DNA from: Arthrobacter sp. Leaf137
GTDB lineage: Bacteria > Actinomycetota > Actinomycetes > Actinomycetales > Micrococcaceae
Reading direction: 5' to 3'
DNA length: 64,000 bases
Assembly (NCBI RefSeq): GCF_001423525.1
Contig: NZ_LMOI01000023.1
Location: 62,001-126,000, forward strand
The number at the start of each line of letters is the position of its first letter. Within the stretch, counting starts at the first letter, position 1. A model generated the notes under the pieces. The model saw nothing but the letters and a program-made list of their open reading frames with translations. It was not told the origin of the DNA and ran no database searches. Of the stretch, positions 18,193 to 25,042 are shown piece after piece. A program made the position numbers and the translations under genes.

Positions 18193-18495
18193 CTAGCTTG
18201 ATAGGTGGTCTGCGCTGGCGGCTAGTCGCCGTAGCTCTTGGATATGGCCTCTAAAGGCTCCTGAACCTGCCTTTGTCATGTGCACCCAGGTGCGGGTGCG
18301 CGTATTGACCGTGCCCTTTCGCAGGTCGACGTAGCCGGCCTGTTCAAGGACTTTCAGATGCTTACTCAATACCGAATCGCTGAGGGTGAGACCGTCACGG
18401 ATTACGCTGAATTCCACTTCTCCTGCACCGGCCAGGAGCGCGCAGATACGTAGTCGGGTAGGAACGTGAATGATCTCGTCAAAATTGGCCTCCAT
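18193..18495 (-). CDS. Winged-helix transcriptional regulator (ArsR/MarR-like, HTH_27 type)
   Basis: The start is the ATG at 18495, which overlaps the preceding stop by one base (TGATG). That gives about 100 residues beginning MEANFDEIIHVPTRLRICALL. The helix-turn-helix is SDSVLSKHLKVLEQAGYVDL, followed by a wing with basic residues (KGTVNTRTRTWVHMT). Proteins of this type pair with membrane proteins, as here, and usually repress their own operon. The inducer is unknown. A longer frame upstream exists but would overlap the membrane gene. Confidence 0.8.
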   Translation of the reverse strand: MEANFDEIIHVPTRLRICALLAGAGEVEFSVIRDGLTLSDSVLSKHLKVLEQAGYVDLRKGTVNTRTRTWVHMTKAGSGAFRGHIQELRRLAASADHLSS

Positions 18496-18968
18496 CAGTG
18501 AGAGGCTCCAATTGAAGCGCAGAGTTTCTTGTCCATCGCTGGCCCGCATACGAGCGTGAGGGCAAGTGCCAGTAGGCCAGCGATATAGGCAGCCCACTCT
18601 CTTCCGCTGAGGGCATGGACCACGAGGGCGCCGATGACGAGACCCGCGAAACCTGCGAGATAGAGCAAGCCGAGGACTCTGCTGCCGCTGTGCGTGTAAA
18701 CGTCGATTATCACCCGGGATCGGGCTGACTGCAGGACCGGTAGCACACAGAAAATGATGATGGAGGTTCCCAGGGCCAAGGTCGCCCAGCCATGGGAGGT
18801 GAATAGCACCAGCCCGATGATGAACAGGGCCATCGCTACGCCTTGAGCCGGATACAACCAGCCAGGGGAACGGACAAAGGGGGCGAGGGCACGCTGTGAA
18901 TCGGTAACCGACTCCAGCGCCTGCTGTGCCTCCAGAGGATTGGGCCGCTCACTGCTTTCATGTGTCAT
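18495..18968 (-). CDS. Membrane protein coupled to the winged-helix regulator
   Basis: This 157-residue protein has four hydrophobic segments (YPAQGVAMALFIIGLVLF, LALGTSIIIFCVLPVL, VLGLLYLAGFAGLVIGALVV, AAYIAGLLALALTLVCG) after a charged N-terminus. The one-base overlap with the regulator indicates translational coupling. Membrane-protein/regulator pairs of this shape are common in Actinobacteria, and the signal they respond to is not known. Confidence 0.75.
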   Translation of the reverse strand: MTHESSERPNPLEAQQALESVTDSQRALAPFVRSPGWLYPAQGVAMALFIIGLVLFTSHGWATLALGTSIIIFCVLPVLQSARSRVIIDVYTHSGSRVLGLLYLAGFAGLVIGALVVHALSGREWAAYIAGLLALALTLVCGPAMDKKLCASIGASH

Positions 18969-19335
18969 GCCATCAACCTAGACTTTCCATTGTGGAAACT
19001 CAAGTCTTTCCGTTGCGGAAAACGTATTGCATGTCCGCCCGTAAGCCGGTCCCCTATCGGGACAAACCGACACTGACCTGCGATCTCGTGAAGCCGACGC
19101 TCAAGGTGCCCCGTATACCCTGCCCGAGAAATTGCCCGGTGAAGGTGCCCTATACGCTCCACACGAATCTGGCTCGAAACCCTAGCGTTTCGAGACGCAG
19201 AGGTTTCGAGACACCGACTCGGGCCGAGAACAGGAGCCGGGGGAGGGCCCATTTACCGATTTCCGCACCGGGGTTCACACCTCCTCCAACCTGAAGGCTG
19301 GCAATGGTGTGAATCCCGGGGCTGCCGTGCTCCGG
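18969..19335. other. Intergenic stretch with res-like site C
   Basis: The left part should hold the promoter of the membrane protein/regulator pair: TTTCCATTGTGGAAAC (18985-19000) is an inverted repeat next to its start and a candidate operator. The middle holds the res-like site at 19173-19213. The hairpin CACACCTCCAACCTG... to GGTGTGAATCCC near 19275-19320 may terminate the SDR gene. Confidence 0.5.
19173..19213. repeat. res-like site C (three copies of the CTCGAAAC half-site)
   Basis: CTCGAAAC (19173-19180) and GTTTCGAG (19187-19194) are perfect inverted 8-base arms with 6 bases between. A third half-site, GGTTTCGAGACA, follows at 19202-19213. Bases 19182-19213 match 20801-20832 at 27 of 32 positions in the same orientation, so the SDR/MarR pair is flanked by direct copies. 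Confidence 0.7.
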
Positions 19336-20133
19336 TCAGAGCATTGTGGTCAGTACTCCGCCGTCAGCGCGCACGCCAGCTCCATTTGTTGCAGAGGAAA
19401 GCGGGCTCGATAGGTAAACGGCGAGGTTGGCGATTTCGTCGGGTTCGATGAAGCGCTCGAGCAGAGAGGTCTGGTTCCCGCCAATGATCGCCGCCTTCAG
19501 ATCTTCCGTGGAGAGTCGCTGCGCTTCAGCGATGCCGCGGACGGTATTGGCGACTCCGTCTGAATAGGTCGGGCCGCCCAGGATCGTGTTAACCGTTACG
19601 CCGGTACCCCGGGTGAGCTTGGCGAGGCCGTTACTCAAAGCGAGCATTGCTGCTTTGGTTACACCGTAGTGCGTCATGTCAGCGGGTATGTTCACACCTG
19701 ATTCGCTCCCTACAAAGATAATCCGGCCCCATCCTGCGTCGATCATTCCTGGCAGCAGCTCTCGCGACAGCCGGACCCCGCTCATCACATTGACGTCAAA
19801 GTAGCGCGACCAGTGCTCGTCCTGTATTTCTGCGAAGGGTTTCAGCTCGAAGAGGCCGACGTTGTTGACGAGGATGTCGACGCCGCCGAGCGCAGCGAGC
19901 AGGCGCTGGACCTGGGTGGCGTCTGCGAAGTCCGCCGCGATACCGGTCACGCTCCCGCCAGGAACCGCGGCTTCCAGATTCTTAACCGCCTGCTGGACCC
20001 GGATGTCGTCACGGCCGTTGATAACGACCCCGACGCCCTCCTGGAGAAGAGCTTTCGCGATCGAATACCCGATTCCCTGCGTCGAGCCGCTTACGAAGGC
20101 TCGCTTATTTGCAAGCTGCATATCCATAGTCAT
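19336..20133 (-). CDS. Short-chain dehydrogenase/reductase
   Basis: This 265-residue classical SDR has a cofactor loop GSTQGIG (about 16-22), NNVG (about 90-93), the catalytic Ser in VGSESG and the catalytic pair YGVTK (about 157-161). The C-terminal GGVLTTML matches the family end. Arg at NGRDD after the second strand suggests NADP(H). It is divergent from a MarR gene across an 81-base region with two operators, so MarR probably controls it. MarR-paired SDRs usually act on small organic compounds; the substrate is unknown. Confidence 0.88.
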   Translation of the reverse strand: MTMDMQLANKRAFVSGSTQGIGYSIAKALLQEGVGVVINGRDDIRVQQAVKNLEAAVPGGSVTGIAADFADATQVQRLLAALGGVDILVNNVGLFELKPFAEIQDEHWSRYFDVNVMSGVRLSRELLPGMIDAGWGRIIFVGSESGVNIPADMTHYGVTKAAMLALSNGLAKLTRGTGVTVNTILGGPTYSDGVANTVRGIAEAQRLSTEDLKAAIIGGNQTSLLERFIEPDEIANLAVYLSSPLSSATNGAGVRADGGVLTTML

Positions 20134-20144
20134 CTACCCTTTGT

Positions 20145-20197
20145 TTACTTGCTCAGGCAAGTAAAAGTAGCCGTAGTTTGCTTGCTCAGTCAAGTAA
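20145..20197. promoter_or_regulatory. Two tandem MarR operators in the divergent SDR/marR promoter
   Basis: TTACTTGCTCAGGCAAGTAA (20145-20164) is a perfect palindrome of 8-base arms around TCAG. TTGCTTGCTCAGTCAAGTAA (20178-20197) is a near-copy. Their centres are 33 bases apart, three helical turns. They lie between the two divergent starts, ideal for MarR control of both genes. Confidence 0.8.
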
Positions 20198-20214
20198 TCT
20201 TGTAGTCTGGAGGG

Positions 20215-20724
20215 ATGGATCATCTCAGCGCACCCAACCATCTTGCAGAAGATGACCTGACGACATGGGCGGCCCTTGCGACGGTACTGGAGTGGCTGCC
20301 ACCGGCACTCGACGCTCCATTGGTTCGCGATTTCGATCTCACGCACTTCGAGTACGGCATCCTGTTCGCATTGGCCGAGGCACCGGACCACGCTCTGAGG
20401 ATGAGCGTCCTGGCCAGCTATGCCAACAGCTCGCTCTCGCGGCTGTCGCGAGCCATTTCACGGATCGAGGGCAGGGGCTGGGTACAGCGCACCCGAGACC
20501 CCTTGGACGGGCGGTCAACCCTGGCCACCCTGACCGAGACTGGGCTGGAGATGCTCGAAAAAGCCACTCCCGTACAAGCTCAGACGGTCACCGAATTAGT
20601 CCTCGAGCCTCTGACAAACGCCCAACGGCGCCAGCTGCGCGAGATCAGTCTGCGGATCCAGCGAGCCATCCGAGAGCAGGAGGGATGGCAGCCTCCACGA
20701 CCCCTCTTATCCGACAATGATTAG
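20215..20724 (+). CDS. MarR-family transcriptional regulator
   Basis: This 169-residue protein has the MarR layout: N-terminal dimer helix, wHTH with MSVLASYANSSLSRLSRAISRIEGRGW (about 62-88 in pieces), wing RDPLDGRSTLATLTETG with the conserved DxRS, and long C-terminal dimer helices. The ATG at 20215 has GGAGGG directly before it, too close to act as a Shine-Dalgarno site. A -10-like TAGTCT (20203-20208) 7 bases upstream makes a leaderless transcript likely. It should repress the divergent SDR gene and itself through the paired palindromes. Confidence 0.88.
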   Translation: MDHLSAPNHLAEDDLTTWAALATVLEWLPPALDAPLVRDFDLTHFEYGILFALAEAPDHALRMSVLASYANSSLSRLSRAISRIEGRGWVQRTRDPLDGRSTLATLTETGLEMLEKATPVQAQTVTELVLEPLTNAQRRQLREISLRIQRAIREQEGWQPPRPLLSDND

Positions 20725-20800
20725 CGAGTTGAGCGCAAGCCAGACCAGGACGGCGAGTGGCCGGACACTTTTGGGTTCCGGGAAGGCGCGCCTCCACACG

Positions 20801-20832
20801 CTAGGTATTTGAGGCGCAGAGGTTTCGAGACA
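20801..20832. repeat. res-like site D
   Basis: This is a copy of 19182-19213 with 5 mismatches in 32 bases, in the same orientation, ending in CGCAGAGGTTTCGAGACA. It lies between marR and the next gene group. Confidence 0.7.
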
Positions 20833-20903
20833 ACGCGTTGGACGGGCAGTGATGGTGGCCGTTCTCTTGCTGGCTGACGACGAAGGATGCCACGACTCCT
20901 GAT

Positions 20904-21615
20904 CTAGCCGTCAACAAGTGGCGCTGCGGCCGCGACGTCGCGCCGTCGCGCTTTTTCCGCCAGCCCCTCCTGCCACAGCACGATGTCCATGATCCTCAGG
21001 GTCGAGGGCTCGTAGCCAAGGGCGAGGATGCCTGAGTCCCGGCGGATCCTGTCGAGGCGTTGTGGCAGGCCCGTTCCGTCCGTCAGGTACTTGTGCCAGT
21101 CGTGCCAGTAGTGACCGAACCCGACGAGGTCTTGAATGACCCTGTCGACGATCGGGATGAGGTTCGGGCGCTTGCGGGCCATGATTTTGCTCGCCGTCGT
21201 TGACCCGATGTCCCATTTGGCGCCGTTGCGGCGGGTGATGACTTCCCATAGCTCCTGGGCGGGGCTATCCATCCCGAGATGCCTCTCATAGCCCTTCTCG
21301 TCAAGGTCCGACATCCTCACATTAATCGGAATGAGCGAACAGAAGTCGGTCGACGTTTTTCTCCTCGTCGCGCATCAGTCCGATGGCTGCCATCGGCGGC
21401 ACGTTCACACTGAGGAAGGAGACGGCTACAAAGTCATCTCCGGTAAGTCGGTTGGCGATGTCGGCGCGATCACCTCCGCCCGCCCACTGGTCGAAGCTCG
21501 CTCCCGTGCGCGGGAGCCCCTGACGAAAATCAGCCCGATAGTAGTCGCGCACGTATGCGATGGCTTTCTCGGTGTCTTCCAGAACCTCGTGCAGCATTCG
21601 CTCCCCATCACTCAA
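20904..21615 (-). pseudogene. DUF6308-like protein split by one frameshift
   Basis: The N-terminal part (21615-21322) has the family pattern SFDQWAGGGDRADIANRLT and GDDFVAVSFLSVNVPP and stops after LLFAHSD. The C-terminal part (21320-20904) continues with WDIGSTTASKIMARKRPNLI, PIVDRVI and LRIMDIVLW. At the junction near 21330 the next frame reads IPINVRMSDLDEK, so one lost base explains the break. The intact family is cytoplasmic, widespread in Actinobacteria and of unknown function. It could be a real pseudogene or a base-calling error. Confidence 0.7.
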
Positions 21616-21713
21616 TGGCGCTCATGCGCCCGCGGCCACAATAGCGCCCAAGCCTGCGACGCTCCCGATATAGGTTTCCGTCAGCGGAATCGTCGATATG
21701 ACTGGCGGAGACC

Positions 21714-22214
21714 TCAGTTCTTGTGCCACTCGGCGTCGCCCGGAGCGATGGAGAAATAGAGTTCCGCCAGCTCGCGTTCCACCACCGGGCACTGTTCCTT
21801 TACCAACCAATGGAGGTACAACGCGCCGTAACTCTTCTTGCTTTCCTTGCCCTTGCGGACGCTAATGAGCTGGATGGACCGGCTCTCCGGGTCATAGCCA
21901 TCACTCAAGGAATGGGCGAAATCGTTGCGCAGCTCGAACAGTCTGGTGAGGATCGGAATCACGAACGGGTAGGTGTCGATCAGTGACTTCCTGTCCAACA
22001 CACGCTTCAACATCGCAATACGCTGTTCGATGCTTATGCGATGGAACAACTCGTGCTGTAGCTCCTGAGCCAGCGAACTGGTCTGACCATAACCAGCGGC
22101 AAGAGCACCACCCACAAACAGTTCAAGACGGACACCATGCTCCAGAACCTCAGCACGAATGCGATGGAACGTCCTTGGCTTATCTGTGGTGCTTCCCCAC
22201 AGCATCTCGCTCAT
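21714..22214 (-). CDS. HEPN-like protein with RX4H motif
   Basis: This 166-residue, mostly helical protein carries LFELRNDFAHSLSD at about residues 91-104. The RNDFAH segment is an R-x4-H motif, the catalytic signature of HEPN ribonucleases, placed at the end of a long helix as in that fold. The preceding ATG lies 10 bases after the stop of a membrane-anchored protein gene, so the two form an operon. HEPN proteins often serve in toxin-antitoxin or abortive-infection systems. Here the assignment rests on the motif and helical pattern only. Confidence 0.6.
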   Translation of the reverse strand: MSEMLWGSTTDKPRTFHRIRAEVLEHGVRLELFVGGALAAGYGQTSSLAQELQHELFHRISIEQRIAMLKRVLDRKSLIDTYPFVIPILTRLFELRNDFAHSLSDGYDPESRSIQLISVRKGKESKKSYGALYLHWLVKEQCPVVERELAELYFSIAPGDAEWHKN

Positions 22215-22224
22215 GGGCGTGTCC

Positions 22225-22836
22225 TTAAGCTATGGAGCAAGAGCTACGAGCCACCGCTGACGCCTCGCTACAACGGATGGATAGCAGCTCGTTGAAGGCG
22301 GTCCGGAAAGCTGCTTCATCAAGCACAGTGTCGAAAGGAGGCAAGTTTCCACTACCGGAACTAGGCGGCATCGTGTCGTCCAGTTTCTGGGTCGCAGCCC
22401 AACCAGCGTCACTGCCATGGACGAAAACGTCGTTGATGCGTCCAATGTAGTCAGTACGGGCTTGCAGAAATGCTTCGACCTTTCCGCCCTCGACTGCGCT
22501 ATCGGGCGCGTTGCTGCGGATGGCGTCCCACGCATAGAAATAGTGATTGGCCGCGTCCAAGTAGTCCTTATACACGGTGTCGCGGCGGTCCTGAGCGCGC
22601 CGCTCGTTCTCAGCGTGAGTCTGCGCCTTGGCGACATCAAGAGAAGCGTTCGCGCCAGTGACCGCACCGAGGTAGCCGATTACTCCAGCAAGGAGAGCAG
22701 CGATCACGGAGATCAACCCCGCTGTGAGAGTGGGGTGTCTTTCCCATAGTGCGGGCTGTTTCCTTGTAACGGTGTCGTGACTGGTCACTTCTGGCAACGA
22801 AACGGGACTCGTCGGCTCCCCATTCGAATCGCTCAT
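22225..22836 (-). CDS. Single-TM protein coupled to the HEPN-like gene
   Basis: This 203-residue protein has a cytoplasmic N-terminus, one membrane helix (LTAGLISVIAALLAGVIGYLGAV, about 35-57) and then a long charged helix (VAKAQTHAENERRAQDRRD) leading into a helical domain. No family recognised. GGAG precedes the ATG at 22836. Its stop is 10 bases before the HEPN-like start, so the pair could act as sensor and effector at the membrane. Confidence 0.6.
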   Translation of the reverse strand: MSDSNGEPTSPVSLPEVTSHDTVTRKQPALWERHPTLTAGLISVIAALLAGVIGYLGAVTGANASLDVAKAQTHAENERRAQDRRDTVYKDYLDAANHYFYAWDAIRSNAPDSAVEGGKVEAFLQARTDYIGRINDVFVHGSDAGWAATQKLDDTMPPSSGSGNLPPFDTVLDEAAFRTAFNELLSIRCSEASAVARSSCSIA

Positions 22837-22856
22837 GGAGGAGAAGCTACCAGGGA

Positions 22857-23337
22857 TCAGAGCGCGTCACTCTGCAACGCGTCGTGAGTGTCGTTAGCAA
22901 GCAAGGCATCAAGGCGTGAGGTGATCGGCTGTGCCTGCAACTCATGGGCTTCCATGGCTGACGCAGCATGCCGATAGACACAAGCGTGCCGTCCTTCGCC
23001 CCACGAAGTTACGAACACAAAGTAGCTGTTGGACTTCTGCACGATGCTCGTAGTCAGGCTAAGGATGGGCAACGGTCGAGTAGAGGTGGCGATGCGCCGG
23101 GACTCCTCGCCACCTAAGAACTCTTTCCACTCCAAACTCGTGGAAGACAAGCTGCACGAACAGATCGGGCTGCCGGAGGGCGAACGCTGACCAGAAGTCT
23201 CCGAGGCATTTCTGAGTCAGCCAGAGCGACCCCTCATCGTACCTCCACGTCATCGCTACCAAGATGACAAGGGAAGAATAACCATTTCTGACTAGTTTTT
23301 CGACTTGCCGGAGTACGTTGTGAATTGCGGGCACCAC
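22857..23337 (-). pseudogene. Frameshifted hypothetical gene
   Basis: Two overlapping minus-strand frames look protein-like in turn: up to about 23140 the frame with VLRQVEKLVRNGYSSLVILV and GSLWLTQKCLGDFWSAFALR, then the frame with EFLGGEESRRIATSTRPLP and SYFVFVTSWGEG. A single indel near 23140 would join them. A possible GTG start lies at 23337, immediately beside the res-like site at 23356. No family recognised. Confidence 0.45.
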
Positions 23338-23355
23338 TGGCGGCGCAAGGGGCTG

Positions 23356-23518
23356 CCGTCTCATAACCCTTGGGATACGAGGCGTCTCACCTGGCTTTTT
23401 CCCGCAAGACCCTGATTCGTGTAAATCTCGCAGCTGGCTCCGCACCCGGCGATTCTCATAACTATGTCTCGAAACCTTCTGGTTGGATTCAGGTACTAAT
23501 CATTAGTTATGAGGCACA
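23356..23518. repeat. Putative res region of the serine recombinase (sites B and E)
   Basis: Upstream of the recombinase remnant lie GTCTCATAACCC...GAGGCGTCTCAC (23358-23390), TCTCATAAC (about 23455), TGTCTCGAAACC (23465-23476) and the inverted GTTATGAGGC (about 23506-23515). This multi-subsite layout 15-175 bases before a resolvase gene is what Tn3-type res sites look like. The first subsite is the near-twin of 3706-3740. Confidence 0.65.
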
Positions 23519-23531
23519 TTGGAGGCAGGCG

Positions 23532-24111
23532 TGTCGAAACTTAATGGCTATGCACGGGTTTCGACGCGGAGCAGTCCACGGACCGGCAGCCGGCGGATCG
23601 ACTGTCCGCCGGCGTTCGACGGGATGACCTCTACGTCGATTAGGGTGTCTCCGAAGCGCGTGCGTCGCGACCCCAGTTCGACCGAGCGCTGGACGCGCTC
23701 TTGGAGGGTGACACCCTGATTATCACGACTTAGGACCGACTCGGGCGATCCACTCAGAACATGCTTGCCTTCGCTGACGAACTCCGCAGCAGGGGCGCCG
23801 GCCTGCGCGTCCTGAACCTGGGCGGAGGCGATGTCGACACAGCAACACCGATGGGCTCTATGTTGTTCACAATCATGGCCGCCCTCGCGCATATGGAACA
23901 CGAGATCAAGCGCGAACGCGTCACTGATTCCATACTCAAACGAAGAGAAGCTGGCAAGGACCTTGGCGGCCGGCCCCGCCGGGTGATTGATAGTCAGATT
24001 AGAAGCGCGGTTCGCTTGGTCAAAAGCGGGGAACCCGCAGCGCAGGTTCCCCGGGATCTCGGTACGTCGCGAGCGACGTACCACAGGCGGTCCCGAGCGG
24101 TTGCCGACTAG
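23532..24111 (+). pseudogene. Serine recombinase (resolvase/invertase family), decayed
   Basis: GTG at 23532 starts SKLNGYARVSTR, the N-terminal resolvase signature with the YARVS catalytic serine. One base is then lost near 23570. The shifted frame reads DRQPADRLSAGVRRDDLYVD, hits TAG, continues as PQFDRALDALLEGDTLIIT, hits a second TAG and then runs to 24111 (DRLGRSTQNMLAF, AHMEHEIKRERV, and a C-terminal helix-turn-helix in RSAVRLVKSGEPAAQV). One frameshift and two stops make it inactive. It is the likely former enzyme for the res-like sites nearby. Confidence 0.88.
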
Positions 24112-24532
24112 CAGGGGCGACATTTAGCGCCGCAAAAAGACCGCCATTTACCGCCGACAGTCACACAGAATAGGGTCTGAATCCAGTTTCTGCACATGTC
24201 CAGCGGCAAGTCTTAGATGCAGACCTGACGCCGTCCTTGTTGCTGAGCTTGGCGGCAGGTGCCTGGACAATTCAGAATCCGAGCTGCACGGGCTCCGCCT
24301 GTCCGAACCCTGCGTGTCCTCTAATCTGCGGAATAGTGCCACAATCCGTGGCACTATTCGTCGTTCTGCCCATCCCCACACGCCCCGTCGATTACCGATG
24401 CCACAGTTGTCGTCGGCTTCCCCACCCGACCATCACGATCAACTCCTCACACCTCTGGCATCCAAGGGATGAGCGTGTCGGCACGGTCACGGCGAGTCAT
24501 GTCGCCAAGTACCGCGCCGGGGATGAACGGAC
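24112..24532. other. Intergenic stretch upstream of the relaxase operon, candidate oriT region
   Basis: No convincing gene. An open frame ending GDERT overlaps the next GTG by 4 bases, but its upstream half runs through the hairpin and has no clear start. The hairpin at 24331-24359 is the main structure. The promoter of the relaxase operon should be here. Confidence 0.45.
24331..24359. repeat. Perfect hairpin, candidate oriT inverted repeat or terminator
   Basis: GAATAGTGCCAC and GTGGCACTATTC are perfect 12-base arms around AATCC. MobF relaxases bind an inverted repeat beside their nick site, and oriT usually lies just upstream of the relaxase operon, as this does. Lack of a T-run makes a plain terminator less likely. 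Confidence 0.5.
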
Positions 24533-25042
24533 GTGATCAACAAGCGATGTGAAGACTGCCTTGGTGCATTCCAACCGTCCCGCACAAGCCAGCGGTTCTG
24601 CTCCGCAAAGTGCGCCAATAGGCAACGGAGCCGGCGACGCCGTGGTAGCAGGCGCTCAACCAGCACACCTGGTGTGAACTTGGGTGCACCGCATCTAAAG
24701 GCCCAGCTGGAAGCGACAAAGCGTCAGCTGGAGTCAGAAAAGAACACTTGCGAGCGCCGGCGCCAGATAATTCAGTCCAAGCTCCGGGCAGCTGCCGCGC
24801 ACATTGAACGGCTTGAGGGCGAGAACTCGGAGCAGCGCCAGAGCATTAATCTTCTGCAGTCAGAAGTCGCGCGGTTCAAACGGGCCCAACAAATCAATGT
24901 TCAGGACCTCGCGCACGCTGCGGCATGGCTCGTCTCGATGTCCCGAGCTAAGGGGATCGCTCTAGACGTGCGCACCCTGGGAATCCTGAGACGGCGGGGA
25001 TGGGATCCGACGCGGCGCCAGGCAGGAGCACCACGGTCATGA
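24533..25042 (+). CDS. Zinc-finger and coiled-coil protein, probable relaxase accessory factor
   Basis: This 169-residue protein starts with GTG at 24533. The N-terminus has a treble-clef-like finger CEDCLGAF...FCSAKCANRQR (CxxC and CxxxC), then a basic patch (RSRRRRGSRR), then about 60 residues of coiled coil (LEATKRQLESEKNTCERRRQ onward). The stop overlaps the relaxase ATG by 4 bases (ATGA at 25039-25042), so both are made together. Small DNA-binding partners at this position (TrwA/TraY-like in role, not in sequence) help relaxases at oriT. That role is inferred from position and DNA-binding features. Confidence 0.7.
   Translation: MINKRCEDCLGAFQPSRTSQRFCSAKCANRQRSRRRRGSRRSTSTPGVNLGAPHLKAQLEATKRQLESEKNTCERRRQIIQSKLRAAAAHIERLEGENSEQRQSINLLQSEVARFKRAQQINVQDLAHAAAWLVSMSRAKGIALDVRTLGILRRRGWDPTRRQAGAPRS

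Noticed and set aside
24237..24536. Open frame ending in a 4-base overlap with the zinc-finger gene
   Set aside because: The frame passes through the candidate oriT hairpin and has no supported start, although the GTGA overlap is suggestive.
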